Below, in pieces: positions 32,750 to 41,258 of a stretch of DNA of 64,000 nt. The number at the start of each line of letters is the position of its first letter. Positions within the stretch are counted from its first letter, which is position 1. The translations under genes were made by a program, and so were the position numbers. The DNA is from Sandaracinaceae bacterium (lineage in GTDB: Bacteria > Myxococcota_A > Polyangia > Polyangiales > Houyiibacteriaceae): positions 62,001-126,000 of the forward strand of contig JACKEI010000006.1 in NCBI GenBank assembly GCA_020633075.1, given 5' to 3'. The notes below the pieces were generated by a model. The model was not told the DNA's origin. It ran no database searches and saw only the letters and a program-made list of their open reading frames with translations.

Positions 32750-35068
32750 TCAGCAGCCCGAGTCGAGCACGATCTCGATGTCGTCCACCAAGTGCAGCAA
32801 GGCGCTCCCGCCCGTACGCGCGAAGGTGAAGCCGAGGGGAACGACCTCCCCCGCGAGCCCACGCGGCAGACACACGCTCTGGGTGGGCAAGGGCGACGCG
32901 GTCGTGCCCACGAACTGGGTCGAGCCCTCCGCGGAGGGCTGGATGGTGACCCGTGCGTTCGAGCTGGTGTCCGTGACGCGGTACCCGAAGCGAAGCATCG
33001 GCCCTGCAGCCCCTGTCGGGTCGACGGGAAGGCGCGTGAGCAAGGTGGCGCGGACGCTCGTCGCGCCGTTGTCGTTGAGGACCCACAGGTTTCCGATGCC
33101 CGCGGAGGAGGTGCTGAAGATCGGCCGCGGCGTGACGTTGGGCTCCGTGCCGCTCTGGTTCGCAGGCGGGATGTAGAGGCGCATGCCTCCGTTTCCGTCG
33201 TCGAAGTTCACGCGCGTGTCGTCGCCGGTACAGCTCGCGTCCGTCACGAACTCGACGTCGTCCACGGTGTAGGTGCCCGGTCTGTTGATGGCACAGGTTC
33301 CGCTTCCGTTGCTCATGAGGAACTGCAGCGTCGCGGTGGTGCCCTGCAGCCAACGGGGAATGCAGTACGTCGTGGTCAGCTGGCTGCCCGTGCCGATGGG
33401 CTCGACCAGCACTTGCTGCACGCCGCTCGAGATGGCGCTCACCACGATCGGCTCGCCGGTGGTCGCGGTGCTCGTGAAGCGCAACGCCGGCATCGGGAGC
33501 ATCGACTCGTCGGGGAAGGTGACGCGCTGAGACGTCGTGACCTGCTGGCACACGCGCGAGAGGGTTACCGTCAGGTTTCCACCCGAGTAGCTCGCGGACC
33601 CGGGGGCGGAGTTGAGGCTCGCGCTCTGTGTCCAGCCGGTGAGGCCCGAGAAGCCACCGTTCACGATGGTCCCGGGGGCTGGGCACTCGCCCGGGTTTGC
33701 CACACGGATGAACACCGAGTCGATCGCGTCCGGCTCGCACATCGGCGCGGTGCCTTCGAAGCACGTGCTGCTCGAGAAGCCCTGTTGGTACGGGTCGGCC
33801 ACGATGGCGATGTCGACGTTGGGCCCGTAGCCGCCCGGCGGCAGGCACGCCCGGCCGATGCGATCGGGGGGCATGGTCGGGGACGCGGTGAAGTCGAAGC
33901 GCGCGTAAGCCTCGCCCACGCGCAGCATGGGAGCGGCCGCGCAGTCGAACTCACCGGCGAGCCGCTCGGTGCCGATCTCCACCACGAAGGGCTCGGCCGA
34001 GGAGTAGCTGGGCATCTGGATGGTCTGACCCAACTCGGCCTCGCCGCAGCCACCCACGGTCTGAGGCTCGGCCACGCCGTTGCCGGCGCCGTGCTCGTTG
34101 TCGTCGATCACGGTCTGGATGAGGTTCCAGGCGGTCTCGTCGGCGATCTGGTTGTCGAGGAAGCCGCCGCCGTTGGTGCCCTGACCGGCCCACGTGCAGT
34201 TCGGTCCCAGCCGGCCGTAGCCGACCGCGCACTCGCACGCGGGGACGGCGATCTGGTCGTTGCAGATCTCGTGCGTGCCGCACGTACCCAAGCAGGCCGG
34301 CTCGCACACGGTCCCGTTCAGCACCCAGCCGGTGCCGCAGCCGTCACACAGCGCGCCCGTGTAGGGGAAGTCGCACTCGCACGCGGGAGAGCCCGCGTCG
34401 TTCGCGATGCAGGTGCCGTTGGCACCGCAGTCGGGGGCGCTGCCGCCGGAGCACACGTCCACGCAGCTCACTTCGGGGTCGCCGGCGAAGCCGGTCGGAC
34501 ACCGACACACAGGCGCCCCCGCGGACACCGCGCAGAGCGCGTCCGTGCCACAGGTGACCAGGCCGCAGGGGTCCGGGTTCTCGCCTTCCGTCGGCGGCGC
34601 GGGCAGGTCCGTGCCGGGCGTGAACGGCACCTGCGCACAGGTGCCGCCGTTCTGACAGACCTCGTCGGCGTCGCAGGCGGCGATCATCGCGCTGGTGCAC
34701 GGCGAGCGCTCCAGGAACAGGTAGTAGAAGCGCGTGCTGCGCGGCACGAAGCTGGACCAGGCCACGCCCTCGGCCACCGTCTGGCCGCCCACGTCGAGCG
34801 CGTACACGTGCGCCACGAACTCGTCCTGCACGTCCTGGATGAGCGCGAAGGTCACGGGCCAGTTGGTCATGGGCACGGTCTCGACGTACACGGCCGTCGC
34901 GTTGCCGGGCTCGAAGAACTCGACCCGCATGGAGACCGTCTCGCCGCGCACGACGCTGTCGGCGTCCACGAAGAGGGTCACCTGCGTGCGTGGGGTGCTG
35001 CCACAGCCCGCGAAGAGCAGCGCGGAGAGGGCCGCCACCAGGAGCGTCTTAGTCGAAGTACGGGGCAT
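32750..35068 (-). CDS. EGF-like, Cys-rich lipoprotein with beta-sandwich modules
   Basis: 772 residues from the ATG at 35068. The signal peptide ends in FAGC, giving a lipidated C22. Residues about 105-270 hold EGF-like repeats rich in Cys (CQNGGTCAQVPF, then CGANGTCIANDAGSPACECD and CGTHEICNDQIAVPACECAV). The C-terminal half has several beta-sandwich segments of about 150 residues, each ending in a C-x-P-R/P-G pattern (ACLPPGGYGP, YCIPRWLQGT, VCLPRGLAGE). These look like repeated carbohydrate-binding-type domains. It is likely an adhesion or matrix protein on the outer membrane. The ATG lies 2 nt after the stop of the upstream TPR gene, with GGAG in the overlap zone. Confidence 0.8.
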   Translation of the reverse strand: MPRTSTKTLLVAALSALLFAGCGSTPRTQVTLFVDADSVVRGETVSMRVEFFEPGNATAVYVETVPMTNWPVTFALIQDVQDEFVAHVYALDVGGQTVAEGVAWSSFVPRSTRFYYLFLERSPCTSAMIAACDADEVCQNGGTCAQVPFTPGTDLPAPPTEGENPDPCGLVTCGTDALCAVSAGAPVCRCPTGFAGDPEVSCVDVCSGGSAPDCGANGTCIANDAGSPACECDFPYTGALCDGCGTGWVLNGTVCEPACLGTCGTHEICNDQIAVPACECAVGYGRLGPNCTWAGQGTNGGGFLDNQIADETAWNLIQTVIDDNEHGAGNGVAEPQTVGGCGEAELGQTIQMPSYSSAEPFVVEIGTERLAGEFDCAAAPMLRVGEAYARFDFTASPTMPPDRIGRACLPPGGYGPNVDIAIVADPYQQGFSSSTCFEGTAPMCEPDAIDSVFIRVANPGECPAPGTIVNGGFSGLTGWTQSASLNSAPGSASYSGGNLTVTLSRVCQQVTTSQRVTFPDESMLPMPALRFTSTATTGEPIVVSAISSGVQQVLVEPIGTGSQLTTTYCIPRWLQGTTATLQFLMSNGSGTCAINRPGTYTVDDVEFVTDASCTGDDTRVNFDDGNGGMRLYIPPANQSGTEPNVTPRPIFSTSSAGIGNLWVLNDNGATSVRATLLTRLPVDPTGAAGPMLRFGYRVTDTSSNARVTIQPSAEGSTQFVGTTASPLPTQSVCLPRGLAGEVVPLGFTFARTGGSALLHLVDDIEIVLDSGC

Positions 35069-35070
35069 GA

Positions 35071-35664
35071 TCACAGCTCCACCGTGAAGGTGTTGGCGTC
35101 GTAAGGAAGGGGGCCCTGCTGGCCGCCGCCCGAAGCGCCCACGCCGATGCCCACCGCGGCACCGACCACGACCACCCCGATGATGGTCCAGAACCACCAC
35201 TTCTTGACGATGCGGTTGTCGCGCTCGGCCGGCTGGGTGGGCGTGCCGGTCTGGGTGTCGGTGCCGCTGGCGGCCGCCACGGCCTCGGGCGACAGGTCGG
35301 GGCGCTGGTTCTCGCGCAGGATGCGCACGCGCTCTTGCACCTCGGGGACCAGGTCACTCTCCGGCTGGGCCTCGAGGAACTGCTCGAAGGCGTCGATGGC
35401 CTCTTGATCGCGCCGCAGGCGGTCGAAGGTGGTGCCGATGTTGTACAGCAGCGCCGGGCGCTGGCTGAGCTCGTACGCCTCCTGGAAGTTCCCGAGCGCT
35501 TGCTCGTAGCGCCCCCGTGAGAACGCCAGGCGCCCCGCCTCGAAGAGCGCCCTGGCCTCGTCGTCAGCGGTGGTCTGTGCGCTCGCGCTACTCGGAGCGA
35601 CGCTAAATGAGACAGCCGTCACGCACAACGCGACCGCCATCAACCCCATTCGAACCAGGCCCAT
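35071..35664 (-). CDS. Secreted or membrane-anchored TPR protein
   Basis: 197 residues from the ATG at 35664, with GAGG upstream. The signal peptide is about residues 1-30 (ending SSASAQ). TPR repeats cover about 35-110 (ARALFEAGRLAFSRGRYEQA, then PALLYNIGTTFDRLRRDQEA). A Thr/Pro linker follows, then one membrane helix at about 160-180 (WWFWTIIGVVVVGAAVGIGV) and a short tail. This compact TPR plus C-terminal helix type is common beside surface lipoprotein genes in myxobacteria. It probably helps assemble the EGF-like lipoprotein encoded 2 nt downstream. Confidence 0.8.
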   Translation of the reverse strand: MGLVRMGLMAVALCVTAVSFSVAPSSASAQTTADDEARALFEAGRLAFSRGRYEQALGNFQEAYELSQRPALLYNIGTTFDRLRRDQEAIDAFEQFLEAQPESDLVPEVQERVRILRENQRPDLSPEAVAAASGTDTQTGTPTQPAERDNRIVKKWWFWTIIGVVVVGAAVGIGVGASGGGQQGPLPYDANTFTVEL

Positions 35665-35752
35665 TGAGATCCTCGTGGTTGTAAGAGCCCGGAGTATAGC
35701 AGGAACGGAACTGGAGGGCAGGCCCCCCACAGTCTGGTACAACCGGAGCGTC

Positions 35753-36577
35753 ATGACGCTGCCCGGCTGGACCCGCTTCTCCTTCACCCATGACGGCCAC
35801 ACGCGCGACGTCTATCGTCGCGGGAGCGGCCCCGGCGTGCTGGTCATGCACGAGATCCCGGGCATCACCCCACGCGTCGAGGCCTTCGCCCGTCGCGTCG
35901 CGGACGAGGGCTACACCGTGTTCATGCCGGACCTCTTCGGCGAGGTGGGCAAGGCGCCGACACCCCCCTACGCGCTCGGGCAGATCGCCCGCGCCTGCAT
36001 TCGCCAGGAGTTCGCCGTGCTGGCCAGCGGCGGCAGCAGCCCCATCACGCGCATGCTGCGGTCACTCTGCCTGCGGCTGCACGAGGAGGCCGGCGGCCCC
36101 GGGGTGGGCGCGGTCGGCATGTGCCTCACGGGCAACTTCGCGCTCGCGCTCATGGTGGACCCGTGGCTCATGGCCCCCGTGCTCTCGCAGCCCTCGCTGC
36201 CCTTCCCCACCACACCGGAGGCGCGGGCGGGCCTGCACGTGAGCGACAGCGACCTGCAGGTCATCAAGCGGCGCACCCGCGACGAGAAGCTCACGGTGCT
36301 GGGCCTGCGCTTCACGCACGACCCGCTGTGCCCCAAGGCCCGCTTCGACCGGCTGCGAGACGAGCTGGGTAGCGGCTTCGAGGGCATCGAGATCGACTCG
36401 AGCCTGGGCAACCCCCACGGCAACCTGCCCATCGCGCACAGCGTGCTGACCGAGCACCTGGTCGACAAGGAGGGCCACCCCACGCAGCGCGCCCTCCACC
36501 GAGTGCTCGAGCTCTTCGACGAGAAGCTGCGGAAGCCCATGCGTGAGGCCGCGGCGGCCGCCCCACCCGCGTCATGA
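35753..36577 (+). CDS. Dienelactone hydrolase family protein
   Basis: 274-residue alpha/beta hydrolase. The nucleophile elbow is GMCLTG with C124, the Cys nucleophile typical of dienelactone hydrolases. E34 in VMHEIPGITP matches the family Glu that interacts with that Cys. An acid/His pair is plausible in the C-terminal third, where several His occur (NPHGNLPIAHSVLTEH). Such enzymes hydrolyse dienelactones or other small esters in aromatic degradation. It has no signal peptide. TACAAC ends 9 nt before the ATG and no ribosome site is seen. It precedes a BASS transporter gene by 13 nt. Confidence 0.85.
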   Translation: MTLPGWTRFSFTHDGHTRDVYRRGSGPGVLVMHEIPGITPRVEAFARRVADEGYTVFMPDLFGEVGKAPTPPYALGQIARACIRQEFAVLASGGSSPITRMLRSLCLRLHEEAGGPGVGAVGMCLTGNFALALMVDPWLMAPVLSQPSLPFPTTPEARAGLHVSDSDLQVIKRRTRDEKLTVLGLRFTHDPLCPKARFDRLRDELGSGFEGIEIDSSLGNPHGNLPIAHSVLTEHLVDKEGHPTQRALHRVLELFDEKLRKPMREAAAAAPPAS

Positions 36578-36590
36578 GCGGCAACCGGAC

Positions 36591-37562
36591 ATGAGCGCGT
36601 TCGTGCGGGCCTTCCCGCTCTTCATCACGGTCGGCGCCGCCCTGGCCCTGCTGTACCCGCCCGGGTTCACCTGGTTCCTGCCATACATCAACCCGGGCCT
36701 GGGGGTGATCATGCTGGGCATGGGCGTGACCCTCACGGTGGGGGACTTCCGCCGCGTGGCCACGCTGCGCGCGCCCGTGCTGGTGGGGGTAGCGCTGCAG
36801 TACACCCTCATGCCGCTGCTCGGCTTCGCCATGGGGCGGGTGTTCGGGCTCCCCACGCCCTTCGCGGTGGGGCTCATCTTGGTGGCCTGCTGCCCCGGCG
36901 GCACCGCCAGCAACGTGGTGGCCTACCTGGCCAAGGCCGACGTGGCGCTCTCCGTCACCATGACGGCCGTCTCCACGCTGCTCGCCGCGGTCATGACGCC
37001 GCTGCTTTCCTCTCTGCTGATCGGCGATGCGGTGGAGGTGGACGCCCTGGCCATGCTGCAGACGACGGCGGGGGTGGTGCTGGCGCCGGTGCTCGCGGGG
37101 CTGGTGATCCGCACCTATCTCCCGCGCGTGAGCGCGGCCATCCTGCCGGTCGCACCTGCTGCGGCCGTGGTCGCCATCGTGCTGATCGTGAGCGCCATTC
37201 TCGGGCAGAACCGCGGCGCGCTCTTGGACGCAGGCCCGGCGCTCGTGCTCGCGGTCTTCTGCACGCACGCCGCAGGCTTCGGGGCCGCGCTGCTGCTGGG
37301 GGGCGTGCTTTCGCGGCAGCCCATGTTCGGCACGGTGGCGCGCACCATCTCCATCGAGGTGGGTATGCAGAACTCGGGCCTCGGCAGCGTGCTTTCGCGC
37401 GCACACTTCGCCAACCCGCTCACGGCCGTGCCCTCGGCGCTGAGCGCGGTGTTTCACTGCGTCATCGGGAGCGCGCTGGCCGCTTGGTGGGCACGCGCGG
37501 CAGCCCCTGACGCCCCGCCCCCGTCCACACCGGACGGCAGCGCCACGGCCGCGCCCGAGTGA
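36591..37562 (+). CDS. Bile acid:sodium symporter (BASS) family transporter
   Basis: 323 residues, about nine or ten membrane helices. Family signatures are present: INPGLGVIMLGMGVTLTVGD in an early helix, LVACCPGGTASNVVAYLAKA as the first substrate/sodium-site motif, and ISIEVGMQNSGLG as the second. BASS proteins import organic anions such as bile acids, pantoate or keto acids with sodium. Bacterial substrates vary. It is co-transcribed with the dienelactone hydrolase gene (13-nt gap), suggesting uptake then cleavage of an organic acid. The C-terminal 20 residues are a Pro/Ala-rich tail. Confidence 0.9.
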   Translation: MSAFVRAFPLFITVGAALALLYPPGFTWFLPYINPGLGVIMLGMGVTLTVGDFRRVATLRAPVLVGVALQYTLMPLLGFAMGRVFGLPTPFAVGLILVACCPGGTASNVVAYLAKADVALSVTMTAVSTLLAAVMTPLLSSLLIGDAVEVDALAMLQTTAGVVLAPVLAGLVIRTYLPRVSAAILPVAPAAAVVAIVLIVSAILGQNRGALLDAGPALVLAVFCTHAAGFGAALLLGGVLSRQPMFGTVARTISIEVGMQNSGLGSVLSRAHFANPLTAVPSALSAVFHCVIGSALAAWWARAAAPDAPPPSTPDGSATAAPE

Positions 37563-37607
37563 TGCGACAATCAGGCAGCCGGGTGAATTCCGCGTTACAC
37601 TCCCGCG

Positions 37608-40331
37608 ATGTTTTCGTCGCCTGACCTGTTGCTGCGGGCCCGCCCGTGGGCTGTCTGCTCCCTCTTGTGCGCGCTCGCGGCGCCCGGCTGCGGCGGGGAC
37701 GGGGGCAACGCGGACGCCGGTCCCACTGACCAGGCCCTAGACGACCAAGGCCTGGACGCCGGCGGTCCCACCCCCGTGCCCCCCGGGCCCTGGTACGACG
37801 AGGGCGACGACGGCGTGGCCAACCCACTCGCGGCGACCGCGACGCAGGCCCTCGCGGGGCGCGCCACCGCGGGGATGCTGCCGGACTTCCACTCCGGGCT
37901 GCAGTCGTGGGCCACAGGGGACTTCATCCTGGCCAACGACAAGGTGGCGATGGTCATCGAGGACGTCGGCCCCTCCGACAACTACGACCCCTGGGGCGGC
38001 CGCCCGGTGGGCATCGCGCGCGTGGTCGACGGAGAGCTCTTCGAGCCCGGCGACTTCGGCGAGTTCTTCGTCTTCCTCGGCCGCATGAGCGTGGTCACCG
38101 AGTTCGTGGGCGTCATCAACGACGGCAGCAACGGCGAGGCGGCCGTCGTGCGCGCCCAGGGCCGCCCGGCCGGCACACCCTTCCTCGAGCGCCTGCTGGG
38201 CCGGGTGCTCAGCCGCGACTTCAGCCGCATCCCCACCGCCATCGACTACCAGCTGGAGCCCGGGGCCGAGCACGTGGACGTGTACCTGACGCACACCAAC
38301 TACGACGACTTCTCCTCGGCTGGTGGGACGCTGCACGGCTTCATGTACGGGCCGCGCATGCCCGTGTTCACGGTCGGGGTGGGCTTCAACGCCGAGACCG
38401 CCACGCCCATGCTCGCCTTCGACGACGACATCGCCACCAGCTGGGCCTACCGCATCCCGGATCAGGACATGGGCTTCCTGATCGCGCCCTCGGGCTTCAC
38501 GGGCATGTCCGCCGCCGGCTACACCATCGAGGGGGGCGGCCAGACGCGCCGCCACTACGCGCGCATCTACATCGGCGGGCGCGGCATCGACGGCGTGCTG
38601 GACGTCGCCGCGCGCACCGAGGGCATCGTGCAGCGGGCCATCACCGGCACCGTCTACGAGGCGGACGGCACCACCCCCGCAGCCGGCGTGCGCATCCACG
38701 TGGAGCAGGTGCCCGCCACCGGCGCGCCCGTGTACCTCACGCGCACCCTGACCGCGGCCGACGGCACCTACACCGTCCACGTCCCCTTCGACGCCAACGT
38801 ACAGCTGCGCACCTTCCGCCGCGGGGACGCCGTGGTGGGGCCGCTGATGGTGAACACCCCCACCACCACGCAGGACTTCACGCTACCGGCGACCGGCCGC
38901 ATCCACGTGGTGGCCACCGACCCCACCCTGCCGCCGGGGAGCGACCGCCTGCCCGTGCGCGTGCAGGTGCTCCCGCTCAACACCAGCGTCGTGCCGAGCG
39001 TGCCCAGCCGTTTCGGCGAGCCCAGCATCGTGAACGGCCGCTTGCACGTGGAGTACGCCACGGGCCACGGCGCCAGCAACGCGTTGGGCGAGGTCACGCT
39101 CACGGTGCCCCCCGGCGACTGGAACGTGGTCGTCTCGCGCGGCACCGAGTACGAGATCTACAGCGAGGAGCTCACCGTCACGGCCGGCGCCACCAACGAG
39201 GTCGCGGCCACCCTCTCGCGCTCGGTAGACACCACCGGGGTCATGTGCGCCGACTATCACGTGCACACGCACCGCAGCAACGACTCGGGCGACAACGCCT
39301 ACATCAAGCTGCGCTCCGCCATCGCCGACGGGCTCGACATCCCCGCACGCTCCGAGCACGAGTTCGCGGTGCTGACGGACCCGCTGATCACGGAGATGGG
39401 CCTGGGCGCGTGGGCCTACGGGCTCAGCTCTCTCGAGCTGACCACCTTCGAGTACTACGGGCACTTCGGCGTCATCCCCCTCACGCCCACCAGCGGCGTC
39501 AACGGCGGCACGGAGCCCTGGCAGACCTACCCCTCGGCGACAGACCCCTCGGCGCCCATCACCTTCCTGACGCCCCCGCAGCTCTTCGACAACGCGCGGG
39601 CCCGCCCGGAGGCGCCGGCCGTGATCATCAACCACCCGCGCGGCGGCGCGAACTACTTCGACTACGTGGGGCTCGACGCCCAGACGGGTCAGGTCGACGA
39701 CCTCGCCGCGTGGGACACCGAGTTCCAGATGATCGAGGTCTTCAACGGCAGCGGCTGGACCCGCAACCGCGACGGAGTGGTGCGCGACTGGTTCGCGCTG
39801 CTCAACGTCGGGCGGCCCATGTTCGCTGTCGGCAGCAGCGACTCGCACAGCATCAGCGGCTCGCCGGTGGGCTACCCGCGCACCTGCCTCACGCTGGGCA
39901 CGGACAACCCACGCGCGCTGAACGACGCCATGATCCGCGACGCCTCGAACGCAGGGCACAGCTTCGTCACGGGTGGCATGTACGTGGACGCGCACGTGGG
40001 CAGCGCCAGCCACGGCGACACGGTCACCGGCGTGGGCGCCACGGCTGACGTCGACGTCCGCGTGCAGGGCGCGAGCTGGATCGTCGGCGACTTCGTGATG
40101 GACGTCATCGTCGACGGTGTCGTGGTGGAGACCATCGACATCGACGACCTCGCGCCCACGGACCCCGGGTTCAGCGTGACGCGCTACATGGACACCGTGA
40201 GCGTGACCGTGGCGCCCGGCGGCAGCTGGGTCGTCTTCGCCGTGTACAGCATCGCCAACGGGACGCTGACGCCGGTGCACCCCGGCGAGCAGGCATTCGG
40301 CGTCACCAACCCCATCTTCCTGGAGCGCTAG
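37608..40331 (+). CDS. CehA/McbA-like PHP-domain metallohydrolase lipoprotein
   Basis: 907 residues. The signal peptide ends in APGC, giving a lipidated C28, and an Asp/Gly-rich linker follows. Residues about 60-340 are beta-rich. A carboxypeptidase-regulatory-like beta module lies near 345-430 (GTVYEADGTTPAAGVRIHVE). The C-terminal PHP metallohydrolase domain carries metal ligands H551 and H553 in DYHVHTH, SEHE at 582-585, INHPRG and SSDSHS near 745. PHP enzymes cleave phosphoesters or carbamates using two or three metal ions. Secreted CehA-like members act on esters. TACACT ends 6 nt before the ATG, without a ribosome site. Confidence 0.85.
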   Translation: MFSSPDLLLRARPWAVCSLLCALAAPGCGGDGGNADAGPTDQALDDQGLDAGGPTPVPPGPWYDEGDDGVANPLAATATQALAGRATAGMLPDFHSGLQSWATGDFILANDKVAMVIEDVGPSDNYDPWGGRPVGIARVVDGELFEPGDFGEFFVFLGRMSVVTEFVGVINDGSNGEAAVVRAQGRPAGTPFLERLLGRVLSRDFSRIPTAIDYQLEPGAEHVDVYLTHTNYDDFSSAGGTLHGFMYGPRMPVFTVGVGFNAETATPMLAFDDDIATSWAYRIPDQDMGFLIAPSGFTGMSAAGYTIEGGGQTRRHYARIYIGGRGIDGVLDVAARTEGIVQRAITGTVYEADGTTPAAGVRIHVEQVPATGAPVYLTRTLTAADGTYTVHVPFDANVQLRTFRRGDAVVGPLMVNTPTTTQDFTLPATGRIHVVATDPTLPPGSDRLPVRVQVLPLNTSVVPSVPSRFGEPSIVNGRLHVEYATGHGASNALGEVTLTVPPGDWNVVVSRGTEYEIYSEELTVTAGATNEVAATLSRSVDTTGVMCADYHVHTHRSNDSGDNAYIKLRSAIADGLDIPARSEHEFAVLTDPLITEMGLGAWAYGLSSLELTTFEYYGHFGVIPLTPTSGVNGGTEPWQTYPSATDPSAPITFLTPPQLFDNARARPEAPAVIINHPRGGANYFDYVGLDAQTGQVDDLAAWDTEFQMIEVFNGSGWTRNRDGVVRDWFALLNVGRPMFAVGSSDSHSISGSPVGYPRTCLTLGTDNPRALNDAMIRDASNAGHSFVTGGMYVDAHVGSASHGDTVTGVGATADVDVRVQGASWIVGDFVMDVIVDGVVVETIDIDDLAPTDPGFSVTRYMDTVSVTVAPGGSWVVFAVYSIANGTLTPVHPGEQAFGVTNPIFLER

Positions 40332-40333
40332 GC

Positions 40334-41251
40334 TCAGCGCGAGCGCACTGCGGGGCGGGCGCGCTCCGGCATGAGCCGCTGCGTGGCCACGTAGCGGTCA
40401 TGCACGTAGAGCGCGCCCAGCATGAGCACCACGGCCGCGATGCCGCCCGCGCCGAAGAAGGGGCGCAGCACCGACGGCGCGCCGCCGGCGAGGTCCAGGG
40501 CCACGTGCGTGAGCGTGGTCAGCATGGACCAGAAGAGAGCCACCGCCATGACCGAGCCCGCGCGCACCCGCAGGTACACGAGCGACGGCGAGAGCACGAG
40601 GCAGAAGGTGAACATGAGCGCAGCCCCCGTGAGCGGCGCGTCCGCGAAGTGAAAGCCCGCGGCCGGCGCCATGTACAGCCCCGACAGGGCCCCGATGCGC
40701 AGGGAGCGCGTCCAGAAGCCGCCCGGCATCTCGCGGAAGAGGAAGCCCCGGAAGCCGGCCTCGAGCGCGAGCGCCGGCAGCAGGTTGAAGGTGACCGACA
40801 TGGGCAGGCCGCGCACGACGAGCCACAGGGGGTGGCCGGGCGGGTTCTGCCGCAGGTTCTCCTCGAAGGTGGCCAGGTGCTCCGGGCTGACGCCGGCGCG
40901 CTTGAAGGCGACGTACTGCTCCACCGTGTGGATGGGCTCCACGCCGCTCAGGAGCCAGCCAAAGAGCAGCCCCACCAACAGCAGCAGCATGGGCGCGAGC
41001 CACGCCAGGCCCCAGAAGCGGTTGACCCCGAAGGTGATACCCAGCGCCTCGCGCACTGGCACCTTCAGCACCGGCCCGGTGAGCAGCAGCGCGGCCAGCA
41101 GCGGCGGGAACATGTGCCAGTAGTACGCGGCGGCCGCGAAGGCCGAGTGCCAGTCGAAGCCCTGCGCGACCATGTAGGCGATCGGCGCCCACCCCCCCAG
41201 CGCCGAGAGCACGAAGAAGGCGGCGATCAGGCGCGGCTGAGTGAGCGTCAC
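40334..41251 (-). CDS. CPBP-family intramembrane protease-like protein
   Basis: 305 residues from the GTG at 41251, just after the upstream stop. About eight membrane helices. The segment ALEAGFRGFLFREM matches motif 1 of the CPBP/Abi family (EExxxR), but the first Glu is Leu here (LEAGFR). The motif 2/3 helices appear as SGLYMAPAAGFHF and LTHVALDLAGG. Family members are Rce1-like glutamate proteases of the inner membrane. The altered motif may mean lost or changed activity. It follows the histone-like/acetyltransferase gene by 7 nt, probably in one operon. Confidence 0.75.
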   Translation of the reverse strand: MTLTQPRLIAAFFVLSALGGWAPIAYMVAQGFDWHSAFAAAAYYWHMFPPLLAALLLTGPVLKVPVREALGITFGVNRFWGLAWLAPMLLLLVGLLFGWLLSGVEPIHTVEQYVAFKRAGVSPEHLATFEENLRQNPPGHPLWLVVRGLPMSVTFNLLPALALEAGFRGFLFREMPGGFWTRSLRIGALSGLYMAPAAGFHFADAPLTGAALMFTFCLVLSPSLVYLRVRAGSVMAVALFWSMLTTLTHVALDLAGGAPSVLRPFFGAGGIAAVVLMLGALYVHDRYVATQRLMPERARPAVRSR

Positions 41252-41258
41252 GAGAGCG

